From contig NC_067396.1 in NCBI RefSeq assembly GCF_000165395.2, positions 558,001-622,000 on the forward strand: a stretch of 64,000 nucleotides of DNA, in the 5' to 3' direction. The notes under the pieces were generated by a model. The model was not told the origin of the DNA. It saw only the letters and a list, made by a program, of their open reading frames with translations, and made no database searches. Below are positions 46,723-57,794 of this stretch, in pieces (position 1 is the first letter of the stretch; every line of letters starts with the position of its first letter). Origin of the DNA: Babesia bovis T2Bo (taxonomy: Eukaryota; Apicomplexa; Aconoidasida; Piroplasmida; Babesiidae). Both the position numbers and the translations under genes were made by a program.

Positions 46723-47272
46723 TTCTTTATATGTTTATTTTGAGCGTAGGGTTAGAAATTTTAAACAGAATTAAGGTTTAGATCTCTTAAGTATTCGGAA
46801 GATTTTCTTTCCTTCGTCAACAACAAGCTTTTAAGCAAGCAGGTGATAACAATGTTATGGGCATTATTGCACATTCCTCAAATGTTATGGCAATATGATT
46901 CCAAGAAGATGACACACGGTAGTTTATACTTAGCTACACATCATTTAGACATAAGGTTCAATGTAATGAAAATGGAGCTACATATAATAATGAATATATC
47001 TGTATGTCCACTGTCTCCCATAGGAAGGCCACCTCCATTGATGTGCACGTCTCGGGGTCGAACACAGTACACATCCAGGTTTTCTTCAATGTACATTAAA
47101 TTGCAATGTGTATTTAATTCATTGAGTATGTATATTATATGGATCTATAGGTGAACATTGTATTCTGTCGTGGATATGATGTCGTCCTTTTCAATAGCAT
47201 TGTTTTACACACATTTTATATCGGAACTAAAGCATACATAATTTGAAAAATAAATGTGTTTCCTGCAATCAT
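46723..47272. other. Intergenic with a possible short coding exon
   Basis: On the minus strand around 47000-47240 the sequence is more protein-like than its surroundings: a stretch reads DDIISTTEYNVHL, stops once, then continues LDVYCVRPRDVHINGGGLPM. I could not fit intron borders cleanly, so no gene is called. It would be the most likely site of another tiny multi-exon gene. Confidence 0.25.
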
Positions 47273-47971
47273 CTAATGATCAGTTTTTTTGGCATTGGAA
47301 CTACACATTCTGAGACACTCCGATCTCTTATTCATAATTCCGGATTCCTGCCTTCGTTCATCAACATTCCTATCTGTAACAAATTGGTTGCAATATGCTA
47401 CTAAACCTACTATCGTAATCAATATCAAGGTAACGATGAACCCTACTACAGTGCACCTGTACTTTTTACTAACGTTTTATTATTTGACCAACCAGAACAA
47501 CGTGACTGAGACGAATGCTGTCCACCATACAACGGGATTGGTGAATTGGCATGTAGTAGACATTGAAATCTAACGGCTTATTAGCAACAAATACATATGA
47601 CCAACATTGACTGTGCCTACGGCCATCCAAAAAAAGCTTGAAGTCAGTAGTACTACTTCTGCGATAACCTATAACGTTATAAAAGAACATATGTTGCATT
47701 TGTTTACCCCTGATTTATGTCCATGGGCTTTTTTGATGTGATGTGCCACGAAGGAGGACGGAAAGCTCTGTAATTTTAATATCCTTTCCATAGAACAAAA
47801 CATACGAATATCAGACCTATCGCCAGCCACAAATCTGAATATTTATGACAAGACGATTTGCTGTTACTTACTTAATGCAACATCGCAGTATTTATCATAG
47901 CTTGATAGTAATATTAGGCCAATAAGTAGGTCGACAAATACAAAGAAGCCTAAGGTAGAGACAATCCTCAT
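47273..47971 (-). CDS. Hidden multi-transmembrane protein, about 6 exons
   Basis: Start ATG 47971 (MRIVSTLGFFVFVDLLIGLI). Exons are tied together with short introns: A/GTAAGT..TTCAG then NLWLAIGLIF; GTATGT..TACAG then SFPSSFVAHHIKKAHGHKSG; GTAAAC..TATAG then VIAEVVLLTSSFFWMAVGTV; GTTGGT..GTTAG then ISMSTTCQFTNPVVWWTAFV. A final 27-nt intron leads to YRCTVVGFIVTLILITIVGL and a short tail ending at 47273-47275. The product has four or five hydrophobic segments plus a His/Lys-rich cytosolic loop and would be about 160 aa. The layout of a small 4-TM protein recalls MARVEL-type or Babesia multi-transmembrane proteins, but no clear match was seen. Several splice choices are tentative. Confidence 0.5.
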
Positions 47972-49418
47972 CCTAACACTCACTATACTTAACCCATAAG
48001 CTTCGATTGTGGTTAAACAAAGTAAATTTTAGGTCTACGCTAAGAAGGATCCATAGCGTATGAATGGTGAATGAAAACTGAACCAAGGCTTATCAGTGAT
48101 AGATGACACATAAATAAAACAAGCACAAGACATCCCAAGAAATATGTCTATCTTTTTCTCAAAACTACATTGAACATCACGCATCACAGATTGGTGTGTG
48201 TAAGGATTCTACAGTGAATGAGCTTATAGACAACTCTATTGATTGGCAATTCATGCCAGAATGTTATGAAACATATTATAAATACTTTTTTGTGATTATA
48301 CATATATCAGTGTTTATACGAATGCGATATGCCACTTCGTACGGTGTTAATTTGCTTTACACACCAAACTGGCATGAAGATGAACCATTTTACATATCAA
48401 ACTATATAGGAAAGGAGATGAAATCTATATGAGTATGTTCGTTTGAATGTTCGGCATAAACCTAGCTTCCAGGTCTTTCAATGAATGACCTACATTTATA
48501 CTCAGTACGTTCTCCAATCATTTTCAATTCGACATCTATTAAAAGGCACAAAACATTATATATCCATACTATAGTACACTGAGTGTAATGCCATAAATTT
48601 TAAAACAGTGGAAGAATTGTTTCCATAATGAAAATTTTATGTGATCTTCCTACAATAAGATTTCAGCGAAAATATAAATGTTTGAGTGTTTTTTCGATGT
48701 TATATATCACAAATGATTGCCATTGTTACTGCACTTATCTACGGGATGATTGCAATATATAATTTTAGCATGGGCCGTGGCAGTCTCGCGTTGTACGCAG
48801 AAAAAATGATGAATGAGACTTGCATTGTCATACAACCACATGTTTCATACATAGAGATTCTATAATAAATTATCTGTCGCAGGGCTTGTTTTTTGCAATT
48901 ATTTCCAGCGATCAGATAATTTGTTTTCTTGATTCATCGATGACCAGATGTTTCATAAGCATTTATTAACTCCTTTGATTCGAATGCACATTACCATTGC
49001 ATTAAATTGAACCTCGAAATGCATTTCAGTTTCTCTTAAATGTGGAAATTCGGCGTGGTGTAACAACGGTTATCTTATCATGTTAAGAATACATCCATAA
49101 ATGGGTGTTAGAAATATCGTTGATATAGTATGCAGTCACTGTCATACTTAGTACACATTATTATTCATAAGCATAGTCCGTGCAAGCGCTTTGGAGTAAA
49201 GGCCTACAATTTACCGTTTGAATTAATTGTAGAGGTTTAGCTTCAAGTAAAAATATCTAAATGTGAACTAAAAGACCGATGCTGGACAAACCAGAAGTAT
49301 GTTACGTATAGTTCATTGATGGAACTACGATACCAGGGTAAAATATAGCGTTATGTATGGTGGTGTCATTGCCATGCTTTTATAAGACGGATGGCGGAAA
49401 TGCCATAACATATGTAAA
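47972..49418. other. Divergent intergenic region, multi-TM gene / PKA
   Basis: 1.4 kb, AT-rich. A 78-codon open frame near 48.2 kb has no family match and no codon bias; not called. Should hold the PKA promoter. Confidence 0.5.
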
Positions 49419-50669
49419 ATGGGCGTCACGTATTCCATTACCAATGGCATCGATACAGGCATGGGCGCTTATGAAAACAAAAATCATGTAAACAAGGAGA
49501 CATCTTACAGCGTTGTCCAATCAACAAGAAGGTTACCTCAACCACAGACTGCTCCGAGGATTTCGAGGTTTATGGCTCGGTGCAACAATATCGCAAAGCA
49601 CATGATTTGTACAAACGATTCTATGGCCTCAGATGTACGTTATAAGGCATGGACAGAATCAGATACAATAAGCGACGGTACTATGGAAATAATACCATCG
49701 CTACCTGAGAAACTGGACATTTCAAATTTTGATATAGGACCAATAGTAGGAACTGGGTCATATGCTACAGTGTGCATTGCGACTCTCAATACTGGTCCGA
49801 AGTCTCAGCGTGCAACCTTCGCACTAAAGATTTTGCATAAAACAAAAGTCATCGCTGAACGACAGGTAATGCATCTACGTAATGAGAGACACATTTTGTC
49901 AACCGTCAGACATCCTTTCATAGTAAATTATGTGAAGAGTTTTCAAGACGATATAAATGTCTATATATTGTTAGAATATGTTTCTGGAGGAGAATTATTC
50001 AGTTACATATATAAATATGGAGCCCTAGGGCACACCGTTGCTCGATTCTATACTGCACAAGCGATATTAGCTATTGATTTTTTACACTTCAAGGGTATAG
50101 TGTATCGTGATTTAAAGCCTGAAAATATGCTACTTGATCAGGACGGCCATATACGTCTAGTTGACTTTGGATTTGCCAAGGAGGTAAAGCACAAAACATA
50201 CACGGTATGTGGTACTCATGACTATCTTGCTCCTGAAATATTCCTACGTTGTGGACACGGTATAGAAGCAGATTGGTGGTCACTAGGTGTATTAGTATAC
50301 GAAATTTTGACGGGTGTTCCTCCATTTCATGCTTCCGACCCTAGTGCAACTTATGACTTAGCGTTGGCGAACCACATTCGGTTTCCGCTGTCTGTGAGGG
50401 TTGAGGTCAAGGACTTCATACGTCGTTTGCTAGTGGTGAACCCGCGAAAGCGTCTTGGTGGTAGTAACAGCTCCGAGCTGTACTCCCACAGGTTCTTCGC
50501 GGGTATGGATTGGATGAAATTGCTCAGTAAGCAGTTGAAGCCTCCTATAGTACCACGTGTATCTGGTTTATCAGACACTACTAACTATATGCAGTATCCA
50601 GATGACTGGCGTGCGCATGATGCGCGTATAACGAGGTCACAACAAGATGAATACTTTAGCGACTTTTAG
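49419..50669 (+). CDS. cAMP-dependent protein kinase catalytic subunit-like (AGC kinase)
   Basis: Intronless, 416 aa. Kinase landmarks: glycine-rich loop GTGSYATV near residue 111, the VAIK-Lys in FALKILHK, catalytic loop YRDLKPENMLL near 227 (Tyr in place of His, as in AGC kinases), DFG in VDFGFAKEV, and activation loop TYTVCGTHDYLAPE. The last differs from the usual CGTPEYLAPE. The AGC C-tail ends DEYFSDF, giving the FxxF hydrophobic motif of PKA. The N-terminal ~95-residue extension begins MGVTYS, a possible N-myristoylation site. Expected to be regulated by PKA-R/cAMP. Its tail is duplicated at 57.4 kb. The stop is 13 bp from the stop of the convergent helicase. Confidence 0.85.
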   Translation: MGVTYSITNGIDTGMGAYENKNHVNKETSYSVVQSTRRLPQPQTAPRISRFMARCNNIAKHMICTNDSMASDVRYKAWTESDTISDGTMEIIPSLPEKLDISNFDIGPIVGTGSYATVCIATLNTGPKSQRATFALKILHKTKVIAERQVMHLRNERHILSTVRHPFIVNYVKSFQDDINVYILLEYVSGGELFSYIYKYGALGHTVARFYTAQAILAIDFLHFKGIVYRDLKPENMLLDQDGHIRLVDFGFAKEVKHKTYTVCGTHDYLAPEIFLRCGHGIEADWWSLGVLVYEILTGVPPFHASDPSATYDLALANHIRFPLSVRVEVKDFIRRLLVVNPRKRLGGSNSSELYSHRFFAGMDWMKLLSKQLKPPIVPRVSGLSDTTNYMQYPDDWRAHDARITRSQQDEYFSDF

Positions 50670-52464
50670 TGTCTTTTTATGTTTATAGTCTTTTGCGTTT
50701 TGCTGCTTCGTATTTTGCTTGGAACTTGCTAACTCGTTTGTTGGTGTTCGTTCTTCCCTTGTGATTCAATTTTTCAGACTGTACCCTACGTAGGGACTCG
50801 GCACAGAGAGCATGCTTTGCCAGAGCAGTGTCTTCGTCCAGATCCTGTTTACATTATACAACCACGGCATATGACATACCGTGAATTCCTCTAGTTTCTT
50901 GTTGAGTGCCAGTTCTATGCGTTGGAACAGTTCGACATCATACCTGAATCATATGCATCATGTTGTGTTAGACCTACTGTGTGACTACTGTCAAGGCCAA
51001 CCCTGACCTTCCCGCTCGTGCAGTGCGTCCAACCCTGTGTATATAGTCTTTGGAGCACTCTGGGATATCGAAATTGATTACAAGTTCGACCATGGGCAGA
51101 TCTAATCCACGTCCACCGACTTCGGTTGCAACTAGAATGTTTACTGAGCCTATTGATACATGTGCTTAAACAAATCACTTGACATACCTGTTTTGAATAT
51201 TTGCAGGGCTCTGGAACGGTCGGCCTGTGTCATTTTCCCATGCAAGCATACCTTGCATATCTGATGAGCAAGAATATGCAACCTACAGTTGTGAATTTCA
51301 GTCCCTTGAGATACGCAGCGCACCTCTGGGCGCCGTCGCAGGTCTTGCAGAATACTATGGCAGTGCGTGTCGCATAGTACCACAGTAGTGCAGCCAAATA
51401 TGTGTACTTGTATTTTTGGGGCACGAGTAAGAAACGCTGGTCCAGGTTCTCTGCAGTACTATACTTATCATCTACTTGTACCTGTACTAGAGTGTGTTTG
51501 TGATGGATAATCACTCACTGATATGGGATCCTTCAGCGCCATTTTCTGCAGTTTGCTTAGTTTCTTTGTCATAGTTGCGGAGAACAGGAACGTCTGCCTC
51601 TCGGTGGGCATTGCCTGCACATAGTTAAAACGTAATCTATTAGCTTACGTGTATGATTTTATCTAGTTCTTCATCGAAATCTTGCGATAGGAGGCGGTCT
51701 GCCTCATCGATAACCAGCTTTTTGACTGTGGACAAAGAGAATCCCTTTGTATTTTCCACATGGTCAGCTAACCTGCCGGGTGATGCCACAATGACGTGAG
51801 GTCGCTTTGCCAATGCCGATGCTTGATGTACCATGTCCACTCCACCTATGATGACACAGACCTGCAATGCGATAGAGCTGCTCAGTGCTCGGAACTGTTC
51901 GGCAATTTGTTCACAGAGCTCCCTGCTGGGTGCGAGCACAACACAATATATCCTTTGTACATCTTCGAGCAGGTGATGCAGCACTGGTATTGTGAATGCG
52001 CCAGTCTTCCCTGAGCCCGTCACAGCAAGGCCGATCACATCTCGGCCATTAAGTGCATGTGGTATGGCGGCCATTTGTATAGGGGTGGGTGCCTGCCATC
52101 CCATGGACTGGCACGCCTTGCATAATTCCGGGCACACTCCCAGCGACTGGAAAGTCGTGGTCGTTGAAGCTTCATTTGACTGCGTCTCGGTTTGCATATG
52201 CTGTTTGGTGGACGGTGCCTGTAGTCGTGCTTTGAAGTCCTCCAAGGCATCCACGCCTTCTGAGTCGCTGTCTTGACTCGACATTATTTTGCTATGATCT
52301 GTGTTATAGTGTTTAACGTCAAGTACCAAAAAGTGGATACTGATTTGCTTTACATACAGCATATAGCTATGGTCATCTACCTACGGGTTGAAAGCCCGGA
52401 ATTGCTACAGAGATAACCTGAATGATTAGTATGCAATCTAGGATTAACAAGTTGTTATCATGGA
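50298..52464 (+). repeat. Segmental duplication, copy A (2167 bp)
   Basis: Direct repeat with 57410-59577: PKA C-terminal lobe, the complete helicase gene and about 180 bp of its upstream sequence. Only about four differences seen. Confidence 0.97.
50683..52284 (-). CDS. DEAD-box rRNA helicase, DDX47/Rrp3-like (intact copy)
   Basis: Start ATG 52284 ([20 protein letters not shown]), about five or six exons, stop 50683-50685. Motifs in order: Q motif GWQAPTPIQ, motif [13 protein letters not shown], motif Ia APSRELCEQ, motif Ib [13 protein letters not shown], motif [16 protein letters not shown]. After a GTAAGC..TGCAG intron comes [20 protein letters not shown] (motif III), then [20 protein letters not shown] and the C-terminal motifs [17 protein letters not shown] and [13 protein letters not shown] (motif VI). 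The C-terminal tail is very basic ([13 protein letters not shown]). Rrp3/DDX47 acts in pre-18S rRNA processing. Long in-frame open sequence runs upstream to 52362 but the 52284 Met fits the family. Confidence 0.87.
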
Positions 52465-53628
52465 GAAGTCAGGTGTCTTTAGATCTGTCCACTTTAGCTA
52501 CAAACAAATTGAACCGTTCGTATGCCGAGTATGATTAATCGTTATGCTATGGGTGTGAATGTAAGATAAATCAACAATGTTACGACGTGGAAATATATAT
52601 TGGAACCGCAAATTACTGAAATTTAACGCAGTTAAGCTGTGCACATATATATGCAATTACATTCATACTATCCATTGGTTTTAGTTTAGCACAGTGATAT
52701 ACAAGAAATGAATGGAGTTGCCGTATATTTCGTGACAATTCTGCAACAATATATACTTGAAGCCATGGCAGCATTACTTCTTTAACACCTTTTGTTGCAT
52801 TTATATTCAACATGCCATGCGACAAGCTCATTCTCGCCTATAAATTCGATCTAGCATATCTATTTGGCCAGCGTGGGAATTACACAGCCTCAAAGAGCAT
52901 TTTAGAGACGCAGATGTTTAAAAATTCTAAATCAACTATATATAGACCCGTAAGATAAAACAGTAGCTATTAAACAACCTATTCTACCATTTACGTGTGG
53001 ACGATAGGTGGCTGCCTGCAGAGTACCAGCTTACGGTGATTATCATAGTTCCATCCAGGTGCACTGGTAAAATACAATTGTAAAATACACTTATCTGACA
53101 AAATAACCACAGCTTCTAGATGGAGATCACATGTGCAACTATGACATGAATAACGTTTCAGCGCTTGTGTCAGATTGAGCAGTTCATAGATAAAAAGACG
53201 CCTAACATTTCCAATTATAAACATTAGTTTATATGCCCAGTTAAACATTCGCACACATAGCAGTTGTAGCCCATTCACATAACTGACGAAGGTTACATCC
53301 TCACACCGACATCGTTAATCATTCCTCTACTCGGACTTCGGAGCGGGATAATTTAAAAATAGTACATATATAATAAAAATAGATTCATTATGCCATGGCA
53401 CGCGGATGTACCGCGGATTAGCCTTCGGACACACTCCACCGTTATATGTATCATGGGGAAGAATTCTTCCCATATTTACAGCATGTGCATAGCGGAGCGC
53501 CGCACTTGGCAATTTCATATTTTATGCGCGTTCTTTTGCCGGCGCCCTCTGGTTTGTGTTGTTGGACGCTCAGTCATATTGTGATTACATTTTATGTTTA
53601 AAAGAGGCGTTAATATAGAAATTCCAAT
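52465..53628. other. Region upstream of SBP3-like gene
   Basis: About 1.2 kb of AT-rich sequence beyond the end of duplication copy A. Probably contains the SBP3-like promoter. No gene is supported. Confidence 0.5.
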
Positions 53629-56600
53629 ATGAGGCGCTTCTTGTTGGTGGCGTTGTTGGCTGCCACGGCAGCGGCCCAGGTGGTCGACGAAAATGTGGAC
53701 AATTATCAGCATGAGTTGGATGACAACTACATGCCAGTTTTCACAGAGAAGCAGCTGGAGAACCCTGTCATTGTTCCCCTTGACATTACCAGCGGCATCC
53801 ACGAGGAGACTTACAATGCTAAGAGTTTCATGAGCAAGGACGGAAAGATCATGAGCACTGTTTTCCATGCTCCTTCTGATGCTCTTTTCAAGGCCATTAA
53901 CCATGGTGTAACAACCATTTTCAACCCGGAAACTTTCCTTTCCTACAAGGTCATCGTTGACTACGTTGACAAGGAGGCATACTACGTTCGTATCTTCGGT
54001 ATTGTCAAGCGTGGTGTTTACGGTGTGAGGTACCTTATTAACACTAACGATGGTTTCGTTAAGGTTTCCCGTGCCGAATACAACAGACACCGTGCCCAAT
54101 ACAGCACTCCTTACACTCTTGATCTCTGTGCTCAGAAGAGTGAGCTTTTGGAGAAGAACATCGTTGAGGAGCACCCAGAGTCTCCTCAAGAGTTCACTTC
54201 TTACCAGCCTCAGTTCAACTACCACATCAACGAAGTTGTTGCTGGTCCGGTTAAATTGTGCGAGTTCGATCCCGCCAAGGCCGGTACTGGTATGAAGGTT
54301 ATGACTTACAACTTCGACGGAAAGAAGTACTGTGTTGTTCAGGCAGTAAACATTGACGGTGGTATGGAGGAACACGTTTTCGTTGAAACTGAAGAGGGTT
54401 TCACTCGTATTTCCGACCGCCAGAGAGACGGTTTCTTTACCCCTGCTAGTGAGGAGACCACCACATCATCAGAGGAGACCGATGAGGACGGTTGCGGCGC
54501 TACCGACGATCAGCCTGACCAAGAAGGTGTGATCAATTACACCCAGCTCACCCCTCCATCTCAACACATTTCTAAGATGTTCTCCCAATTGCAGTTCCTT
54601 AAGGTTAACATTCGCCAGTCACCTAGGGAGAACGGTCCTTGGACCCGCACTACTTACCAAAACGGTAATGGTTGCCACGAAACCATGATTACCGCTCAGC
54701 AAGGTTACGTTATTTACAGGTTGGTAGACAACAGCAGACTTATATGGGAGCGCCCCGGTCTTGCTCTTACCAACGCTACCCTCATGAACAACCTCAATGG
54801 TGAAGAGTTCCTTCAGCTTGAGGTTCTTGCTGAGGACGGTTCCTCATTCAACTACTACTTCTCCAAGTACGATGACAAGTGGCACCCGATTACTAGGGAG
54901 CGCGCTAGGGAACTTGCCAACCCCAACAAGATTGGTACCGTTGAGGAAAAGATCCACCTCAAGTGCCCCGATTTGAGCCAGCATGATCTTGACAGGCTGA
55001 AGTGCACCACCTCACTTCCTTTTGACACCACCATTGACTGCCACTATGCTTGGTTGACTGACTCCGTCTCTGAGGGTGCTATGTTGACCAGGAAGCTCTG
55101 TACCGCCATGGACGAGTACTACAGTTTCAACTCCTTCATTACTGCACGTGATGTTATTATGGACCTCAAGGATCAGTACCGTTCCACCCAGGCCATACAC
55201 TACAAGGCCGTTGGTCTCGAGCTTTTGGGTTTCAACGCTTTCGACTTGAACACCGGTAGGTGCTCCCTCCAATTCTACTTGAGACGTGAGAACCGCTGGA
55301 TCCGTATTGACCAGGCTGTGTTCTACCAGCGTATCAACGATGTATTGGAATTCATTTTCTTGAAGAGGAGGCAGGCGGCCAACGGCACTGACCTAAGTGA
55401 CGACGCCGTTCTCAACGACGAAATGGCTAACTACGTCCTCAGCGCTATGCACACCTTCCAGCACCGTGACATCGACACTGACCTTCCAATGAAGCACGAG
55501 TACGACTCTCACACTGGTGGTTACAATGTTGGTAAGAACCTTCCTCATGACCGTGAGTGCTCTGGTTCAACTGAGTGCCACTGCCCATGCAAGTGCAAGT
55601 GTACCTGCAACCAGACCGCAGCTGAGAAGAACGCCGCTCTTGAGCACATCTCCCTTGAGCTCCACTGCAAGCAGGATAATCGTTACAAGATCCACGCTGT
55701 CACCGGTCGTGACGGTTCCACTAGGATCAACTTTAAGCCATCTGAAGGATACAAGTTTGCCGAAATCACTGAGGGCGGTATTCTCATTTTCAAGAACCCC
55801 GAATTCAACATTACTGACGCTATCATTGACATATCAACCGATGGTCAGTACTTCCTCCAAGTTTTGGGTTTCGACCACAAAGGAGAGCAGCACATTTACT
55901 ACCTCTACAAGGCTAAAAAGGCACACACCTTCACCGAAGTTTGCCGTCGCACATACGTTTCTATGCGTTACAGGACCATGACCAGAACCGCTGTGAACGT
56001 CAACAGCCACAACACTGGTAACCCCAACCTCATTCGCTTCAGGTCCAGGCACTACGGTAAAGTCCAGTCCTTCGTGCCTCGTTACAACTGCATTATTGAC
56101 CGTGTTCACCACGAGAACACTACCATCTGGACCTACGACGAACTCAACCCTGAGGTCATTCTCCGTGTTGTCACCTTTGTCCGTGACAACATCCGTGGTG
56201 TCTTGCTCCAGTTGATTGACTACGAATCCAGGGAGGTTGACAGGCTTTACCTCAACACTAACCCTCAAACCAACGAGTACGTTCCATTCTTGCACAAGGG
56301 TGAAATGTTCTCTCTTTTCAAGACATACTTGCTGAACAGGCGTACTGGTCTCCCCGGTTTCAGGACATACAGGGAGAACGACATCGACTGGACCCGTGAG
56401 ATTCTTCCAGGTTCCCACGACCACAACCGTATCCACAGCAAGAGATACATTGCTCCATCTGCCTACGATGTTTCTGAATACTTGTTGCGTAAGGAGGAGG
56501 AAGAAGAAACCTGCCCATGCAAGGAGAAGGAAGCTGAGTTGGCCAGAAGGAAGGCTAGGGAAGATCTTAATGGTATGAGTGCTGAGGAAGTCGCCAAGAA

Positions 56601-56898
56601 GGCCGCCATTGAGGCCAAGCACGTCCACATGCAGAACGTTAAGGACAACTCCTACTACAGCGGCGTCCCACTTACCTTGAGCAACGTTGTTCACAAGGAG
56701 GGTGTTGTATGGGATTCTAATGGTACCGGTGAGGTTTGCCTTGACTACAGGAAGTTCGACAAGGGTCAATACCGTCTTGTTGAGTGTGACATCATGACTC
56801 CTGATGGTCGTGTTGAGGTCAGGTACTTCATGAACACTCACAACGGCAGAGGTCACTACAAGGAAGTTGAGCTTTGCAGGGTTGGTATGGACGTGTAA
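53629..56898 (+). CDS. sbp3: Spherical body protein 3-like secreted FAINT-repeat protein
   Basis: Intronless, 1089 aa, by far the most codon-biased gene here (C/T third bases and high GC). Signal peptide MRRFLLVALLAATAAAQ. No TM segment or GPI signal follows. FAINT/DUF529-like blocks are spread along the protein: YKVIVDYVDKEAYYVRIFGI, YNFDGKKYCVVQAVNIDGG, YFLQVLGFDHKGEQHIYYLY and ILRVVTFVRDNIRGVLLQLI. Two Cys-rich stretches occur near residues 644-660 (ECHCPCKCKCTC) and 962-966 (CPCKE). FAINT-repeat proteins are released into the host erythrocyte by Babesia (spherical bodies, similar to apical dense granules). Length and layout agree with SBP3, but identity was not confirmed by search. Long open frames on the opposite strand are by-products of codon bias. 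Confidence 0.75.
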   Translation: MRRFLLVALLAATAAAQVVDENVDNYQHELDDNYMPVFTEKQLENPVIVPLDITSGIHEETYNAKSFMSKDGKIMSTVFHAPSDALFKAINHGVTTIFNPETFLSYKVIVDYVDKEAYYVRIFGIVKRGVYGVRYLINTNDGFVKVSRAEYNRHRAQYSTPYTLDLCAQKSELLEKNIVEEHPESPQEFTSYQPQFNYHINEVVAGPVKLCEFDPAKAGTGMKVMTYNFDGKKYCVVQAVNIDGGMEEHVFVETEEGFTRISDRQRDGFFTPASEETTTSSEETDEDGCGATDDQPDQEGVINYTQLTPPSQHISKMFSQLQFLKVNIRQSPRENGPWTRTTYQNGNGCHETMITAQQGYVIYRLVDNSRLIWERPGLALTNATLMNNLNGEEFLQLEVLAEDGSSFNYYFSKYDDKWHPITRERARELANPNKIGTVEEKIHLKCPDLSQHDLDRLKCTTSLPFDTTIDCHYAWLTDSVSEGAMLTRKLCTAMDEYYSFNSFITARDVIMDLKDQYRSTQAIHYKAVGLELLGFNAFDLNTGRCSLQFYLRRENRWIRIDQAVFYQRINDVLEFIFLKRRQAANGTDLSDDAVLNDEMANYVLSAMHTFQHRDIDTDLPMKHEYDSHTGGYNVGKNLPHDRECSGSTECHCPCKCKCTCNQTAAEKNAALEHISLELHCKQDNRYKIHAVTGRDGSTRINFKPSEGYKFAEITEGGILIFKNPEFNITDAIIDISTDGQYFLQVLGFDHKGEQHIYYLYKAKKAHTFTEVCRRTYVSMRYRTMTRTAVNVNSHNTGNPNLIRFRSRHYGKVQSFVPRYNCIIDRVHHENTTIWTYDELNPEVILRVVTFVRDNIRGVLLQLIDYESREVDRLYLNTNPQTNEYVPFLHKGEMFSLFKTYLLNRRTGLPGFRTYRENDIDWTREILPGSHDHNRIHSKRYIAPSAYDVSEYLLRKEEEEETCPCKEKEAELARRKAREDLNGMSAEEVAKKAAIEAKHVHMQNVKDNSYYSGVPLTLSNVVHKEGVVWDSNGTGEVCLDYRKFDKGQYRLVECDIMTPDGRVEVRYFMNTHNGRGHYKEVELCRVGMDV

Positions 56899-57409
56899 TC
56901 TGTTTAAGATGGATTTCCTTTTATATACTCCCCCTATTCGGATAAATAGTTTTAGACTTTAGTTTTTCTTTTGAGAAAACTGGGTAGATTTTTACCAAGG
57001 GCACAATGGATATTACTGCCGCAAGTACCATGTGTTATTGAGTTTTAAGTTTTGTTTTTGCGGTTTTTTGTTGTTATCGATGTTGGGAAGAAGTATGCTT
57101 TATGTCATATCGATGCGTGTTACACTTAATGCGCTTATACTGGCGGCTTAGAAATGTTCATATAGCTGCTTTAGCTATATTTCACTTGTGATGACGAATC
57201 GCTGGAATCTGAAAGATTCCCACTGATTCTGAATAAGGATGATGTACAATGACCGAAGACATTTTGCTTGGATACATTTCGTAGCCTCTTCATGATATTT
57301 GTTTGAATTATGCGGCTCGACTATGTTTTTAAAATCTTGCCGTACATTCTACTATGACGTAACAGAAACCTAATTTTAAATTAAATAATATTTAAATTGA
57401 ATCAACACG
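56899..57409. other. SBP3-like 3' flank
   Basis: AT- and T-rich 511 bp between the SBP3-like stop and the start of duplication copy B. No gene or RNA seen. Confidence 0.6.
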
Positions 57410-57781
57410 TACGAAATTTTGACGGGTGTTCCTCCATTTCATGCTTCCGACCGTAGTGCAACTTATGACTTAGCGTTGGCGAACCACATTCGGTTTCCGC
57501 TGTCTGTGAGGGTTGAGGTCAAGGACTTCATACGTCGTTTGCTAGTGGTGAACCCGCGAAAGCGTCTTGGTGGTAGTAACAGCTCCGAGCTGTACTCCCA
57601 CAGGTTCTTCGCGGGTATGGATTGGATGAAATTGCTCAGTAAGCAGTTGAAGCCTCCTATAGTACCACGTGTATCTGGTTTATCAGACACTACTAACTAT
57701 ATGCAGTATCCAGATGACTGGCGTGCGCATGATGCGCGTATAACGAGGTCACAACAAGATGAATACTTTAGCGACTTTTAG
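57410..57781 (+). pseudogene. PKA kinase C-lobe fragment (duplicated tail)
   Basis: Starts in the middle of the kinase domain (YEILTGVPP) and keeps the C-tail to the stop at 57781, with a Pro to Arg change (HASDRSAT). It lacks the ATP-binding lobe and both the catalytic and DFG loops, so it cannot be a kinase. A GTP/ATP-independent residual protein is unlikely. Confidence 0.9.
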
Positions 57782-57794
57782 TGTCTTTTTATGT

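Noticed and set aside
48196..48432. 78-codon open frame between the multi-TM gene and PKA
   Set aside because: AT-rich composition, no family match and no credible splicing partner.
52613..53278. Open frames upstream of the SBP3-like gene
   Set aside because: No coding bias; most likely promoter sequence.
53515..54375. 286-codon open frame on the minus strand opposite the SBP3-like gene
   Set aside because: It mirrors the codon-biased coding strand and has no family features; another such mirror frame lies at 55834-56856.
55834..56856. 340-codon open frame on the minus strand opposite the SBP3-like gene
   Set aside because: Shadow of the coding strand caused by third-base bias.
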